A DNA stretch of 23,704 nucleotides from an uncultured bacterium (GCA_905214525.1 CAJMMN010000031.1:1-23704); one strand, 5' to 3'; shown: positions 7,154 to 14,509, counted from the stretch's first letter. Program-made: numbers and translations. Notes: generated by a model from the letters alone, not told the origin.

Positions 7154-8089
7154 ATGGCGTTTCAGACAAGCTGTGTCTCTGCTGCCAATATCGTTACCGG
7201 GCTGACCTTCCAGCAGGATGTTATGGCCGATGCCGAGGGGCGGGAACTGGTCCAGCATGGCAGCGCCCTGTTTCCCATTGCCTGCTACGCGGAGAACCTG
7301 AAAAGCTATTCGGTGGCCTGGCACTGGCACGAGGAGTTTGAGTACATCCTGGCCATGAAGGGCCCCCTGACGGTGGACGTGAACAAGACCCGGGTGACCC
7401 TGCAGACGAATCAGGGCGTGTTCCTGAACTCCGGCATCCTCCACGCGGTGGAGCAGGCGGAAAAAGGGGAGGCTCTGCTCCACTCGGGCGTGTTCCACCC
7501 CCGGCTGGTGGGCGGAATGGACACCATCTTCTGGCAGAAGCTCATCCGACCCATGCTCCAGCCGGATGCCCCGGCGTTTTTTCTGCTGGATGGGGCAGTG
7601 CCCTGGCAGGCGCAGGTGCTTGCCTGTCTGCGGGAAGCCTGGCAGGCGGTTGCCGTGGAGCCCTTTGATTACGAGAACCGGGTGCGATATTATCTCTCTG
7701 CGGTACTGCGGCTGCTGAGCACCCAGTGCGTGGGCGGCAAGACCAAGGTCTCACAGCAGGAGCAGATCGCCGCCGAGCGGATGAAGCAGATGCTCCGCTT
7801 TGTAGAGGAGCACTACGCCGAGGAGCTGACCGTGGAACGCATCGCGGCCAGCGTGGCACTGAGCGAGAGCGCCTGCCTGCGCAGCTTCCGGCAGATGCTG
7901 GGCATCACGCCCATTCAGTATGTCAAGCAGTTCCGGGTGGAAAAGGCCGCCGAGCTGCTCCGTTCCACCCGGCTCAAGACGGGCGAGATCGGGATGGAGT
8001 GCGGCTTTGCAGATGGCAGCTACTTCATCAAGACCTTCCGGGAGATCAAGCACTGCACACCCAAGGAATACCGCGCAAAATTCTGCTGA
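7154..8089 (+). CDS. AraC-family transcriptional regulator
   Basis: A 311-aa cytoplasmic DNA-binding regulator. The N-terminal part (about residues 40-125) is a cupin-type ligand-binding domain with HWH at 57-59 followed by an EFEYI strand. The C-terminal 100 residues carry the two helix-turn-helix motifs of the AraC/XylS family: first ERIAASVALSESACLRSFR, then the second with GFADGSYFIKTFRE and the closing CTPKEYR. The start ATG at 7154 has AAAGGA 10 nt upstream; the in-frame upstream ATG at 7091 lies inside a dyad and has no ribosome site. A MATE pump gene follows 35 nt later on the same strand, so the regulator probably controls that pump and perhaps itself. The inducer is unknown. Confidence 0.92.
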   Translation: MAFQTSCVSAANIVTGLTFQQDVMADAEGRELVQHGSALFPIACYAENLKSYSVAWHWHEEFEYILAMKGPLTVDVNKTRVTLQTNQGVFLNSGILHAVEQAEKGEALLHSGVFHPRLVGGMDTIFWQKLIRPMLQPDAPAFFLLDGAVPWQAQVLACLREAWQAVAVEPFDYENRVRYYLSAVLRLLSTQCVGGKTKVSQQEQIAAERMKQMLRFVEEHYAEELTVERIAASVALSESACLRSFRQMLGITPIQYVKQFRVEKAAELLRSTRLKTGEIGMECGFADGSYFIKTFREIKHCTPKEYRAKFC

Positions 8090-8124
8090 AATGTCTGAGA
8101 TAGGAATCGGAGGAAATGATCCCC

Positions 8125-9471
8125 ATGCAGCACAGTCTGACCCAAGGCCCCATTACAAAGAATATCCTGCTGTTTGCCCTGCCGCTGATGTTCGGCAACC
8201 TGCTGCAGCAGATGTACAACATTGCCGACACCTGGGTGGTGGGCCGCTTCCTCGGCGCGGATGCGCTGGCGGCGGTGGGCTCCTCCTACACCCTGATGAC
8301 CTTCCTGACCTCGATCCTGCTGGGCCTGTGCATGGGCAGCGGTGCGGCTGTGTCCATGCAGTATGGCAGCGGCGAGACCGGGAAGATGCGGCAGAGCGTG
8401 TTCCAGTCTTTCCTGCTCATTGCGGGCATCGCCCTGGTGCTCAACCTGCTGGTCTATCTGGGTCTGGACGGCATCCTGTGGGTACTGCGGGTGCCCGCAG
8501 AGCTTTGTCCGCTGATGAAGGGCTACCTGCTCATCATCTTTCTGGGCATTGCGGCGACCTTTTTGTATAACTATTTCGCAAACCTTCTGCGGGCCATCGG
8601 CAATTCCGTGGTGCCGCTGGCGTTTCTGGCCGTGTCCGCCATCCTGAACGTGATCCTGGATCTGGTCTGTGTCCTTGTGCTTGACTGGGGTGTGAAGGGG
8701 GCCGCCGGGGCAACTGTCTTTTCCCAGTATGTGTCCGGGGTGGGCATCGGCTTGTACACCCTGAAAAAGTTTCCGCAGCTCTGCCCGAAACGGACGGACT
8801 GCAGGTGGGACCGGAAGAACCTTGCCAATATCCTGAATCTTTCGGTGATGACCAGCGTTCAGCAGTCCATTATGAATTTTGGCATCCTGATGGTGCAGGG
8901 GCTGGTCAACAGCTTCGGCACGGTTATCATGGCGGCCTTTGCGGCGGCAGTGAAGATCGATTCCTTTGCTTATATGCCGGTGCAGGATTTTGGCAACGCC
9001 TTCTCGACCTATGTGGCCCAGAATTACGGGGCAGGCCAGCCGGACCGCATCAAAAAAGGAATCCGCAGTGCCGGGCTGACAAGCGCGGTGTTCTGCATCG
9101 TCATCAGCGTGCTGGTCTGCGCCTTTGCCGCCCCACTCATGGGGATTTTCATCGACCCGGCTCAGACCGAGATCATCGCGGCGGGCGTGCAGTATCTCCG
9201 CATCGAGGGCGCGTGCTACATCGGCATTGGCGTGCTCTTTCTGCTCTACGGCTATTACCGGGCGGTCAACCAGCCGGGGATGTCGGTCATCCTGACCATT
9301 GCCTCCCTTGGCACCCGTGTGGCGCTGGCCTATCTGCTTTCTGCCACGCCGCTGGGCGTTACCGGAATCTGGCTCAGTGTGCCCATCGGCTGGGCACTGG
9401 CAGATGCCATCGGCATTGGGTATTATTTGAAGAAGAATGCTTGCAAAAATGACGAAGCTATGGTAGGATAA
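8125..9471 (+). CDS. MATE-family efflux transporter
   Basis: A 448-aa membrane protein of the multidrug and toxic compound extrusion family, which exports cations or drugs in exchange for Na+ or H+. It opens with the typical ITKNILLFALPLMFGNLLQQMYN helix followed by DTWVVGRFLGADALAAVG. About twelve hydrophobic segments form two halves, and the second half again carries an alpha-helical repeat with QNYGAGQPDRIKKG. Length is normal. GGAGG at 8109-8113 is 11 nt from the ATG at 8125 and only 2 nt from the in-frame ATG at 8116, so 8125 is preferred. It follows the AraC-type regulator within 35 nt, consistent with one operon. No terminator separates it from the toxin gene behind, but a candidate promoter overlaps its 3' end. 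Confidence 0.92.
   Translation: MQHSLTQGPITKNILLFALPLMFGNLLQQMYNIADTWVVGRFLGADALAAVGSSYTLMTFLTSILLGLCMGSGAAVSMQYGSGETGKMRQSVFQSFLLIAGIALVLNLLVYLGLDGILWVLRVPAELCPLMKGYLLIIFLGIAATFLYNYFANLLRAIGNSVVPLAFLAVSAILNVILDLVCVLVLDWGVKGAAGATVFSQYVSGVGIGLYTLKKFPQLCPKRTDCRWDRKNLANILNLSVMTSVQQSIMNFGILMVQGLVNSFGTVIMAAFAAAVKIDSFAYMPVQDFGNAFSTYVAQNYGAGQPDRIKKGIRSAGLTSAVFCIVISVLVCAFAAPLMGIFIDPAQTEIIAAGVQYLRIEGACYIGIGVLFLLYGYYRAVNQPGMSVILTIASLGTRVALAYLLSATPLGVTGIWLSVPIGWALADAIGIGYYLKKNACKNDEAMVG
9441..9469 (+). promoter_or_regulatory. Candidate promoter of the toxin-antitoxin pair inside the MATE 3' end
   Basis: TTGCAA (9441-9446), a 17-nt spacer and TAGGAT (9464-9469) end at the MATE stop codon. The -10 is only a 4/6 match. 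It would give the toxin-antitoxin pair a transcript separate from the pump. Confidence 0.4.
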
Positions 9472-9534
9472 AGAAAAGAATACCATGGAAAGAGAGCGTG
9501 CACGATATTGGAGAACCGACTGGTGAGTTTTACG

Positions 9535-9894
9535 ATGGGTGGAATGGCCTTTGAGTATGACGAACAAAAGAACCAGATCAATATCCGCAAGCACGGTCTT
9601 TCCTTTAAAAGTGCGGCTCGTGTGTTCTTTGACTATGACCGCATTGAGTTTTATGATGACACACACAGCGATGAGGAGCCGCGTTATGATACGATCGGTG
9701 ATACTTCCGCAGGTAAAGTTTACTGTACAGAAGGAAATACACTGATCGGCAAGGTGAACGAAATCTTGTTTGTGGTGTATACAGAGCGCATCCGTGTAGA
9801 AGAAAACGGAGAAAAAACGGATGTGACACGGCTGATCTCAGCAAGACTGGCAACGAATTTTGAGAGGGGGCTCTATTATGGTAAATGTGAATAA
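9535..9894 (+). CDS. brnT: BrnT-family toxin (putative ribonuclease)
   Basis: A 119-aa toxin of the BrnT family, RelE-fold ribonucleases that block translation until bound by antitoxin. Family landmarks are FEYDEQKNQINIRKHGLSF at the N-terminus, the HSDEEPRYDTIG stretch in the middle and the closing RLISARLATNFERGLYY. It is longer than the usual ~90 aa because of extra residues in the TIG-to-YTER segment (about 20 residues) and an added ENGEKTDV loop before RLISAR. The start is uncertain: ATG 9535 (GGTGAG 7 nt upstream) is preferred, with TTG 9508 or ATG 9544 possible. Its last 17 nt overlap the antitoxin gene. The DNA is clearly lower in GC (about 42-50% in the lines counted) than its surroundings, a sign of horizontal acquisition. 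Confidence 0.85.
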   Translation: MGGMAFEYDEQKNQINIRKHGLSFKSAARVFFDYDRIEFYDDTHSDEEPRYDTIGDTSAGKVYCTEGNTLIGKVNEILFVVYTERIRVEENGEKTDVTRLISARLATNFERGLYYGKCE

Positions 9895-10072
9895 ATTGTC
9901 CGCAGAGATGCAGAAAGAGCTGGCTTTCACAAAAGAAGAGCTGGCAGAGCTGGAACGGGCCAGGAAAATGCCCATTACTTTTGATGAGGACTGCCCGGAA
10001 ACGACCCCGGAACGTGCATTGAAGTTCCGGCGTGTCAACCCGCCCCGGAGCGCAAACGCCCACGGCGCATAA
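9878..10072 (+). CDS. brnA: BrnA-type antitoxin, short form
   Basis: A 64-aa protein starting 17 nt inside the toxin gene, with GAGAGGGGG 7 nt before the ATG. It has a helical N-terminus (AEMQKELAFTKEELAELERARK) and then the toxin-binding-like segment MPITFDEDCPETTPERALKF, typical of COG3514/BrnA-like antitoxins. The ribbon-helix-helix DNA-binding segment of full-length BrnA is absent; the protein ends shortly after the acidic motif in a basic Pro-rich tail. Assignment rests mainly on its overlap with BrnT and the FDEDCPE motif. A strong terminator follows. Confidence 0.78.
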   Translation: MVNVNKLSAEMQKELAFTKEELAELERARKMPITFDEDCPETTPERALKFRRVNPPRSANAHGA

Positions 10073-10083
10073 CTCAAATAAGA

Positions 10084-10141
10084 AATCTCCCCCGCTGCAA
10101 AACGTGTTCTGGCACGTATGCAGCGGGGGAGATTGTTTTTT
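10084..10141. terminator. Bidirectional terminator after the toxin-antitoxin pair
   Basis: AATCTCCCCCGCTGCA (10084-10099) pairs perfectly with TGCAGCGGGGGAGATT (10119-10134), followed by GTTTTTTCT. The opposite side (TTTCTTATTT on the minus strand) can serve the convergent esterase gene. Confidence 0.9.
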
Positions 10142-10170
10142 CTGGGGTTTGAGGTGATTCGAGCGGGGGC

Positions 10171-11529
10171 TTATTCCCCTACGGCGGGGACGTTCTGCAT
10201 CGTCCAGAGGAGCTTCTGGACATCCACGCTGCCCATGTGGGTGGGCTCCTCACCCAGACGGAGGAAATCGGTCTGCTGGGCGGTAACAGTCTGCCACTGG
10301 GGCAGGTCTGCGCCGTTGGGGTCGCCGGTCCTGGCAAAGTTGGTCAGGTAATCCACCATCTGAGCGCTGAGGGCGGTGTCCTTCTCAGTGAAGGGCCGCC
10401 AGCAGTGAGCCAGTGTGCCGAACCAGTACCACAGGTCGCTGGAATGCCAGGCACCACGGTCATCACCGGGGAGCTGGCGATCGAAGAACCAGCCATAGCT
10501 GTCGGCGTTCCGAGCGCACCAGTCCTGAGCCATCTGGTAGAGGTAGGGCGGAACGATATCCTCGCTGGTGAAGCCAATGAGGTAAGGAATATGGTGCTGC
10601 TCATCGGCAACCAGCGTCTCGGGGCCGGACTTGACCTGAAAACGGCCATCCACCACGGGCTCACAGCCCATACCCTTGAACTGGGGCTGGGTGCGGACGG
10701 CATCCCAGGCTGCAAACAGCTGGGCGGGGGCGAGGGCGCGGAACTCGGCCAGCGTGCTGCACCCGGCGGCTTCCATGACCTGCTTCCAGAACGGGTAGTG
10801 GGCCTCAGCGGGCTTGGCCGTCAGCATCTGGCTCACGCCGCCGCCGCTGCTCATCACAGCCTTGGAGAACAGCCCCCTGGTGATGGGGGAGAGGACGAGC
10901 TGCTGGACGCTCATGGCACCGGCGCTCTGGCCCATGATGGTGATGTTGTTGGCATCACCGCCAAAGGCAGAGATGTTGGCGCGCACCCACTGCAGGGCCG
11001 CCAACTGATCCAGAAGGGCGTAGTTGCCGGTGGACCCGGCCTCATCGGCCAGCTCGGGCAGGCAGACAAAGCCCATGGGGCCGAGCCGGTAGTTGATGGT
11101 CACAGCCACGCAGCCTTTGGTGGGCCAGACGGGGCCGTCGAAGTGCTTCTCGTGGCCGCAGCCGCCGGTAAAGCCGCCGCCGTGAATGTAGAAGATGACC
11201 GGCAGTCTGTTCCCGGGAGCTGCATCGGCAGGGGCCCAGATGTTCAGGAACAGGCAGTCCTCGCTGTAGGTGTACGTTTCGCCCTTGCGGAACTCGTTGT
11301 AGTAGAAGGCTTTTCCGGGTGCGGCGGCTTCATCATAGAAGGCGCGGGGCTGGTAGCAGCAGGCACCGTATTGGGTGGCATCATAGACACCGTCCCAGTG
11401 GGTGACGGGGACAGGAAACTCCCACCGCCCGGCGGTGGCGTAGCGGATGCCCTTGTAGGCGGCAATGCCCGGCCACTGGCAAGCCGTGCCGGAGATCACG
11501 CCGCAGGGCGTGGTGCGCTCAAAGCTCAT
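10171..11529 (-). CDS. Type-B carboxylesterase, alpha/beta hydrolase
   Basis: A 452-aa esterase of the carboxylesterase/para-nitrobenzyl esterase family, hydrolysing carboxylic esters. The catalytic triad can be placed: Ser202 in the nucleophile elbow GQSAG, an acidic residue in TSED (about 323-324), and His362 in GAWHSSDLWYWFG, the counterpart of the family's GAFHSSEL motif. The oxyanion hole is HGGG at 116-119, and the early family signature SEDCLFLNIWAP is at 89-100. There is no signal peptide, so it should be cytoplasmic. The ATG at 11529 has AAGGAGG 8 nt upstream. It begins only 18 nt after the stop of the left dnaC-like gene with no terminator between, so it is probably the last gene of that operon. 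The right-hand copy of the cassette has no esterase. Confidence 0.93.
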   Translation of the reverse strand: MSFERTTPCGVISGTACQWPGIAAYKGIRYATAGRWEFPVPVTHWDGVYDATQYGACCYQPRAFYDEAAAPGKAFYYNEFRKGETYTYSEDCLFLNIWAPADAAPGNRLPVIFYIHGGGFTGGCGHEKHFDGPVWPTKGCVAVTINYRLGPMGFVCLPELADEAGSTGNYALLDQLAALQWVRANISAFGGDANNITIMGQSAGAMSVQQLVLSPITRGLFSKAVMSSGGGVSQMLTAKPAEAHYPFWKQVMEAAGCSTLAEFRALAPAQLFAAWDAVRTQPQFKGMGCEPVVDGRFQVKSGPETLVADEQHHIPYLIGFTSEDIVPPYLYQMAQDWCARNADSYGWFFDRQLPGDDRGAWHSSDLWYWFGTLAHCWRPFTEKDTALSAQMVDYLTNFARTGDPNGADLPQWQTVTAQQTDFLRLGEEPTHMGSVDVQKLLWTMQNVPAVGE

Positions 11530-11547
11530 GGGGAAAACCTCCTTGTC

Positions 11548-12519
11548 TTACTCCGCCGCTTTCAGGCCCCGGATGTCCTCGCCCGCAAACAGGCAGGGGA
11601 CAAAGGAGGAAAGACGGCTGGAGATCTTTTCGGTGTATCGCTTTTCCAGCAGGGAACCATCCGCAATGTTGGTGGTGACGATGGTGGGCAGACCGGCTCC
11701 CAGGCGGTTATTCAGCAGGCTGTAAAAAGTGGTGATGAAGTAGGGGGTGACGAATTCGGTGCCCAGATCATCCAGGATCAGCAGATCGGCGGCAGAGGCG
11801 GTGCGCAGCAGGGTCTCGGCATCCTCGGAGGAGTCGAAGCGGGCGTTTTCCAGCTTGCCGAAGAAGTCCGGACTGGAAACGTAGATCACGTCAAAATCCT
11901 TTTGCAGCACGATGCCCGCAATGGCAAGGGCGGCGTGGGTCTTGCCCAGCCCCGCATTGCCAAAAAGCATCAGGCTCTCGCTGTTGTGGTCGAATTCCTC
12001 AGCGTAGCTGCGCAGATCCTCCAGCAGGCCGCCCATGTAGGTGCGGACAGGCTCACCCAGCTTCTCGTCCATGGTGTTGGGGTAGTACCGCAGCTCCATG
12101 GTGTCAAAACTGGAAATGGACAGGCTGGACAGCGCCTCGATCTCCTCCCGCCGCAGACCCTGCATCAGCTTATGAACGCAGGTGCAGGTGCGGCCCTGCA
12201 CGCTGCCGGTATCCTGACACAGCTTGCAGGTGAATTTGGGCTCCAGCGCATCCGCAGGGCGGCCGCTGGCGGCCAGCAGGGCGGTGAGCTCCTGCCGGGC
12301 TTTGCTCAGTGCGGCGGCGGCTTCGGTGCGGTCTTTTCCGGCCGCACCTGCCAGCGCGCAGCGGATGCCCCGCACCCGCACCTCGTCCTCAGCGTGGCGC
12401 AGGGCCGGGATGGCGGCCTCCGCCTCCAGCCGGGCATCCTCGGCATTGGCGCGGGCGGTCTGCCGCCGCAGAGCCACCGTGCGCAGGGCGGCTTGATACA
12501 GTTCCTGTTTGGTACGCAT
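11548..12519 (-). CDS. DnaC/DnaI-like AAA+ helicase-loader ATPase, left copy
   Basis: A 323-aa AAA+ ATPase of the DnaC/DnaI/IstB class, expected to help load the replicative helicase onto DNA. The N-terminal ~85 residues are a charged Ala/Arg/Glu-rich helical region. A zinc-binding pattern follows with Cys98, Cys101, Cys112 and Cys114, as in the DnaI N-terminal domain. Walker A GNAGLGKT is at 187-194, Walker B LLILDD at 246-251, then a sensor-like TIVTTN and a closing ISSRLSS arginine-finger-type motif. It starts with AAGGAGC upstream, 9 nt after the DnaD-like gene stop. It is intact and closely related to the protein at 15442-16422 (roughly 75-80% identical by eye). It favours GAT and CTG codons where the right copy has GAC and CTC. 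Confidence 0.9.
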   Translation of the reverse strand: MRTKQELYQAALRTVALRRQTARANAEDARLEAEAAIPALRHAEDEVRVRGIRCALAGAAGKDRTEAAAALSKARQELTALLAASGRPADALEPKFTCKLCQDTGSVQGRTCTCVHKLMQGLRREEIEALSSLSISSFDTMELRYYPNTMDEKLGEPVRTYMGGLLEDLRSYAEEFDHNSESLMLFGNAGLGKTHAALAIAGIVLQKDFDVIYVSSPDFFGKLENARFDSSEDAETLLRTASAADLLILDDLGTEFVTPYFITTFYSLLNNRLGAGLPTIVTTNIADGSLLEKRYTEKISSRLSSFVPCLFAGEDIRGLKAAE

Positions 12520-12528
12520 AAAAGCTCC

Positions 12529-13455
12529 TTATTCTGCAGGCGTGTCCGTCTTTTTGCGGAGCGGACGGCGGCGGGCAGCGTTCTTGAGAAAATCGTTTCC
12601 GCTGGGCTCGGTGCGGTCCACCCGGAGGTTCCGGCTGGCACCCATCCCGGCCACCGGGCCCCGCACATCGTGGACGGTGCGCAGGCCCTTGGCGTTCCAA
12701 GTCTTGAGGATGCTGTTCCAGTACCAGAGATCCCGCTTGGGCCCGGCCTGCACGGCGGCCTCCTGCACCATGGCATCATCGTAGCCGTAGACCTCGTACC
12801 AGCGGGCAATGGCCTTGCGCCCGCCAAGGGTCAGCTCGGTGTCGGCAATGCCCAGCAGGCCGCTGACGTACTGCTCCCGCTGGGCGCGCAGGGCCAGCAG
12901 CTGGAGGTGTGCGTCGGCCTGTTCGCCGGTCTCCACACCCTCGGCCCGCCAGACCTTCAATTCGTGGCTGACGGCACCCATCGTCCGCTTGCCCCGGCTG
13001 GCCACATAGGCCACACAGAGCATGATGGTCTCGGGTGCAAAGGCCTCCTGCACATAGAAATTCACCAGCTTTTCCATTTCGGGGTGGGTCAGCGGACGGG
13101 CAAAGCTGGTCTGGGCGCAGTCGATGAGGGAGGAGATCATGGGGTCGGTTCGGCTGGCCGCTGCGATCTCGCTCCAGGTCATGGGGGCAGGGGCTGTGGG
13201 CTCCTCGCCCGGGGCGGCGTTCTCCTCGTACCGTTCCAGCAGACCCGCACCGGCCCAGAAGGACAGGGCACTCTCGGCGGTCATCTTGCTGCGAAGCTTT
13301 AAGTCGGCGCAGAGCTTCTCCGGGTCAGTGATGCCGGTGGCCAGCACATACAGAGCCACCCGGACGTTATATTCCTCCGCAATGCCCAGCTTGGAAAAGA
13401 CCAGCTGCGGCACCGGGATGGTGTCACCCTTGAATTCTTTCAGTCGGTAGATCAT
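12529..13455 (-). CDS. DnaD-domain primosome protein, left copy
   Basis: A 308-aa protein of the DnaD/DnaB_2 family, which in Firmicutes works with the helicase loader during primosome assembly and replication restart. An N-terminal winged-helix-like part (about 1-80) includes EEYNVRVALYVL. Two tandem DnaB_2-like modules follow. The first is about 115-178 (EMEKLVNFYVQEAFAPETI ... ELKVWRAEGVET). The second is about 198-262, with ARWYEVYGYDDAMV and the diagnostic YWNSILKTWNAKGL. The C-terminus is basic (NAARRRPLRKK). The start at 13455 has GAGG 6 nt upstream and lies 8 nt after the small upstream gene. It is about 85-90% identical by eye to the right copy at 14506-15420. Confidence 0.9.
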   Translation of the reverse strand: MIYRLKEFKGDTIPVPQLVFSKLGIAEEYNVRVALYVLATGITDPEKLCADLKLRSKMTAESALSFWAGAGLLERYEENAAPGEEPTAPAPMTWSEIAAASRTDPMISSLIDCAQTSFARPLTHPEMEKLVNFYVQEAFAPETIMLCVAYVASRGKRTMGAVSHELKVWRAEGVETGEQADAHLQLLALRAQREQYVSGLLGIADTELTLGGRKAIARWYEVYGYDDAMVQEAAVQAGPKRDLWYWNSILKTWNAKGLRTVHDVRGPVAGMGASRNLRVDRTEPSGNDFLKNAARRRPLRKKTDTPAE

Positions 13456-13463
13456 GGTGCACC

Positions 13464-13838
13464 TCAGTGTTGTGTTTCGGCATCCGGTTCCGGTGCGGGC
13501 GGTGTCCAGGGCTCGCAGTCCAGGATGGACGGGTGGGCGCTCCAGCGTTCCGGTTCGGCGTTGTAGGCATCGTTCAGATATTGGGCGACTGCGGTGCGGC
13601 CCTCCTCGGTCATCGGGAAGATCTCCCGCCGCCGCAGGGCCGGGTCGGTCTTGTCCAGCGTCCACGGCTCGGGCCAGAGATCCACCGTGAGGATGGCCTC
13701 TTCTTTTTTGGCCTCCTCGCCGCCGTCCGGGTCGGGGACGGAGCGCTTGCCCGGGGTGATGAGGTAGCGCATCCCGTCCTCGTTGCCGCTGAATGAGTTT
13801 TTGTTCTGCAGATAGTGCAGCATGGGCACAAAGATCAT
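13464..13838 (-). CDS. Small protein of unknown function, first gene of the left DnaD cassette
   Basis: A 124-aa cytoplasmic-type protein, 14 nt-class spaced with GGAAGGAA upstream of its ATG. I recognise no named domain. Conserved blocks shared with the right copy are MIFVPxLHY, SGxEDGMRYL, PGKRSVPDPDGGE, EEAILTVDxWPxPW, DRTDPALRR-like, FPxTxEGR and PSILDCEPW, with an acidic Pro-rich tail. Similar short proteins seem to accompany DnaD genes in related Clostridia, but that is from memory and unverified. Being first in both copies of the cassette, it may act with the DnaD/DnaC pair. It has its own promoter at 13873-13900. Confidence 0.82.
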   Translation of the reverse strand: MIFVPMLHYLQNKNSFSGNEDGMRYLITPGKRSVPDPDGGEEAKKEEAILTVDLWPEPWTLDKTDPALRRREIFPMTEEGRTAVAQYLNDAYNAEPERWSAHPSILDCEPWTPPAPEPDAETQH

Positions 13839-13872
13839 GTAGAATTCCTTCCATTGTGATAATCTATCTTTC

Positions 13873-13900
13873 ATTATAAAGCAACTGGCGCAAAAAGCAA
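13873..13900 (-). promoter_or_regulatory. Promoter of the left DnaD cassette
   Basis: On the minus strand TTGCTT (13895-13900), a 16-nt spacer and a perfect TATAAT (13873-13878) lie 35 nt before the start codon of the first cassette gene. No equivalent is seen in front of the right copy. Confidence 0.7.
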
Positions 13901-13937
13901 GTTTTTTCCGCCTGCCGCGTTCCGACAGAAAAAACTG

Positions 13938-13966
13938 TTGACAAAACCGCTGCACTTTGCTACACT
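13938..13966 (+). promoter_or_regulatory. Strong promoter of tRNA-Gly(CCC)
   Basis: A perfect -35 TTGACA (13938-13943), a 17-nt spacer and TACACT (13961-13966) end 14 nt before the tRNA, leaving only a short leader. Its -35 lies 38 bp from the -35 of the divergent left-cassette promoter. Confidence 0.85.
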
Positions 13967-13980
13967 AATGGAGCAGTCCT

Positions 13981-14056
13981 GCAGGGTTAGCTCATCCGGT
14001 AGAGCGACTGCTTCCCAAGCAGTAGGCGGCGGGTTCGAGTCCCGTATCCTGCTCCA
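13981..14056 (+). tRNA. tRNA-Gly(CCC)
   Basis: A complete 76-nt cloverleaf. The acceptor is GCAGGGT/ATCCTGC (one G-T pair), the D stem GCTC/GAGC, the anticodon stem ACTGC/GCAGT with loop TTCCCAA (anticodon CCC, glycine), and the T arm GCGGG-TTCGAGT-CCCGT. CCA is encoded. It sits exactly between the two inverted DnaD cassettes. Confidence 0.96.
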
Positions 14057-14063
14057 CAAAAAG

Positions 14064-14093
14064 AGCGCTGATTCGTCAAGAATTGGCGCTTTT
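14064..14093 (+). terminator. Intrinsic terminator of tRNA-Gly(CCC)
   Basis: AGCGCTGATTC pairs with GAATTGGCGCT (two G-T pairs) around GTCAA, followed by only three or four T before mixed sequence. The short T-run suggests it may be leaky. It ends 35 nt before the right cassette. Confidence 0.65.
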
Positions 14094-14128
14094 ATCATTT
14101 CAGCAAGTCTAAAACTGAGAGGGACGTC

Positions 14129-14509
14129 ATGATTTTTGTACCCCTTCTGCACTATTTCAAGTGCAAGAATCAATACAGCGGCAGCGAGGACGGGATGCGC
14201 TATCTGCTCTCGCCCGGCAAGCGCAGTGTGCCTGACCCGGACGGCGGCGAGGGCGCGCAGAAAGAGGAAGCCATCCTCACGGTGGACATCTGGCCCGACC
14301 CCTGGGCGCTGGACCGCACAGACCCCGCCCTGCGCCGGCAGATGGTCTTTCCGCTGACGGACGAGGGCCGGGCCGCAGCGGCGGAGTATCTGTCCTCTGC
14401 CTACAGCACTGACCTGGCGCTCTGGAAGCAGCGGCCCTCCATCCTGGACTGTGAGCCCTGGTCACCGCCGCCGAAGGACGAGGACGCAGAAAGCGGGGAA
14501 AGCCAATGA
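14129..14509 (+). CDS. Small protein of unknown function, first gene of the right DnaD cassette
   Basis: A 126-aa paralogue of the protein at 13464-13838, sharing the blocks SGSEDGMRYL, PGKRSVPDPDGGE, EEAILTVDIWP, RTDPALRR and PSILDCEPW. It starts at ATG 14129 with GAGAGGGA upstream, 35 nt behind the tRNA terminator. No promoter of its own is visible. Its stop overlaps the start of the DnaD-like gene by 4 nt (ATGA), a tighter coupling than the 8-nt gap in the left copy. It has no recognised function, signal or membrane helix. Confidence 0.82.
   Translation: MIFVPLLHYFKCKNQYSGSEDGMRYLLSPGKRSVPDPDGGEGAQKEEAILTVDIWPDPWALDRTDPALRRQMVFPLTDEGRAAAAEYLSSAYSTDLALWKQRPSILDCEPWSPPPKDEDAESGESQ

Larger units (their letters stand above)
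11548..13838 (-). repeat. Left arm of an inverted gene-cassette duplication
   Basis: The three genes 13838-13464, 13455-12529 and 12519-11548 are paralogous, in the same order, to the three plus-strand genes at 14129-16422. The arms point away from each other with a tRNA-Gly(CCC) between them. Similarity is clear at the protein level and moderate at the DNA level, so this is an old duplication and not a recent assembly artefact. The intervening 290 bp are not duplicated. Confidence 0.9.

Noticed and set aside
10237..13302. A 1021-codon plus-strand open frame across the esterase and both left primosome genes
   Set aside because: It is fully antisense to three genes with clear domains, has no ribosome site, and its translation is low-complexity Gly/Leu/Ala/His-rich text typical of the complement of GC-rich codons. 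The similar antisense frame at 14401-16404 exists only because the genes beneath are paralogous.
13839..13980. A replication terminus (dif) site between the arms
   Set aside because: The AT-rich stretch near 13860-13880 looked suggestive, but it does not match the XerC/XerD arms and is explained by the -10 TATAAT of the left cassette.
13981..14056. The tRNA-Gly as an attachment site for an integrated element
   Set aside because: No integrase gene and no repeated tRNA 3' end are found in the window.
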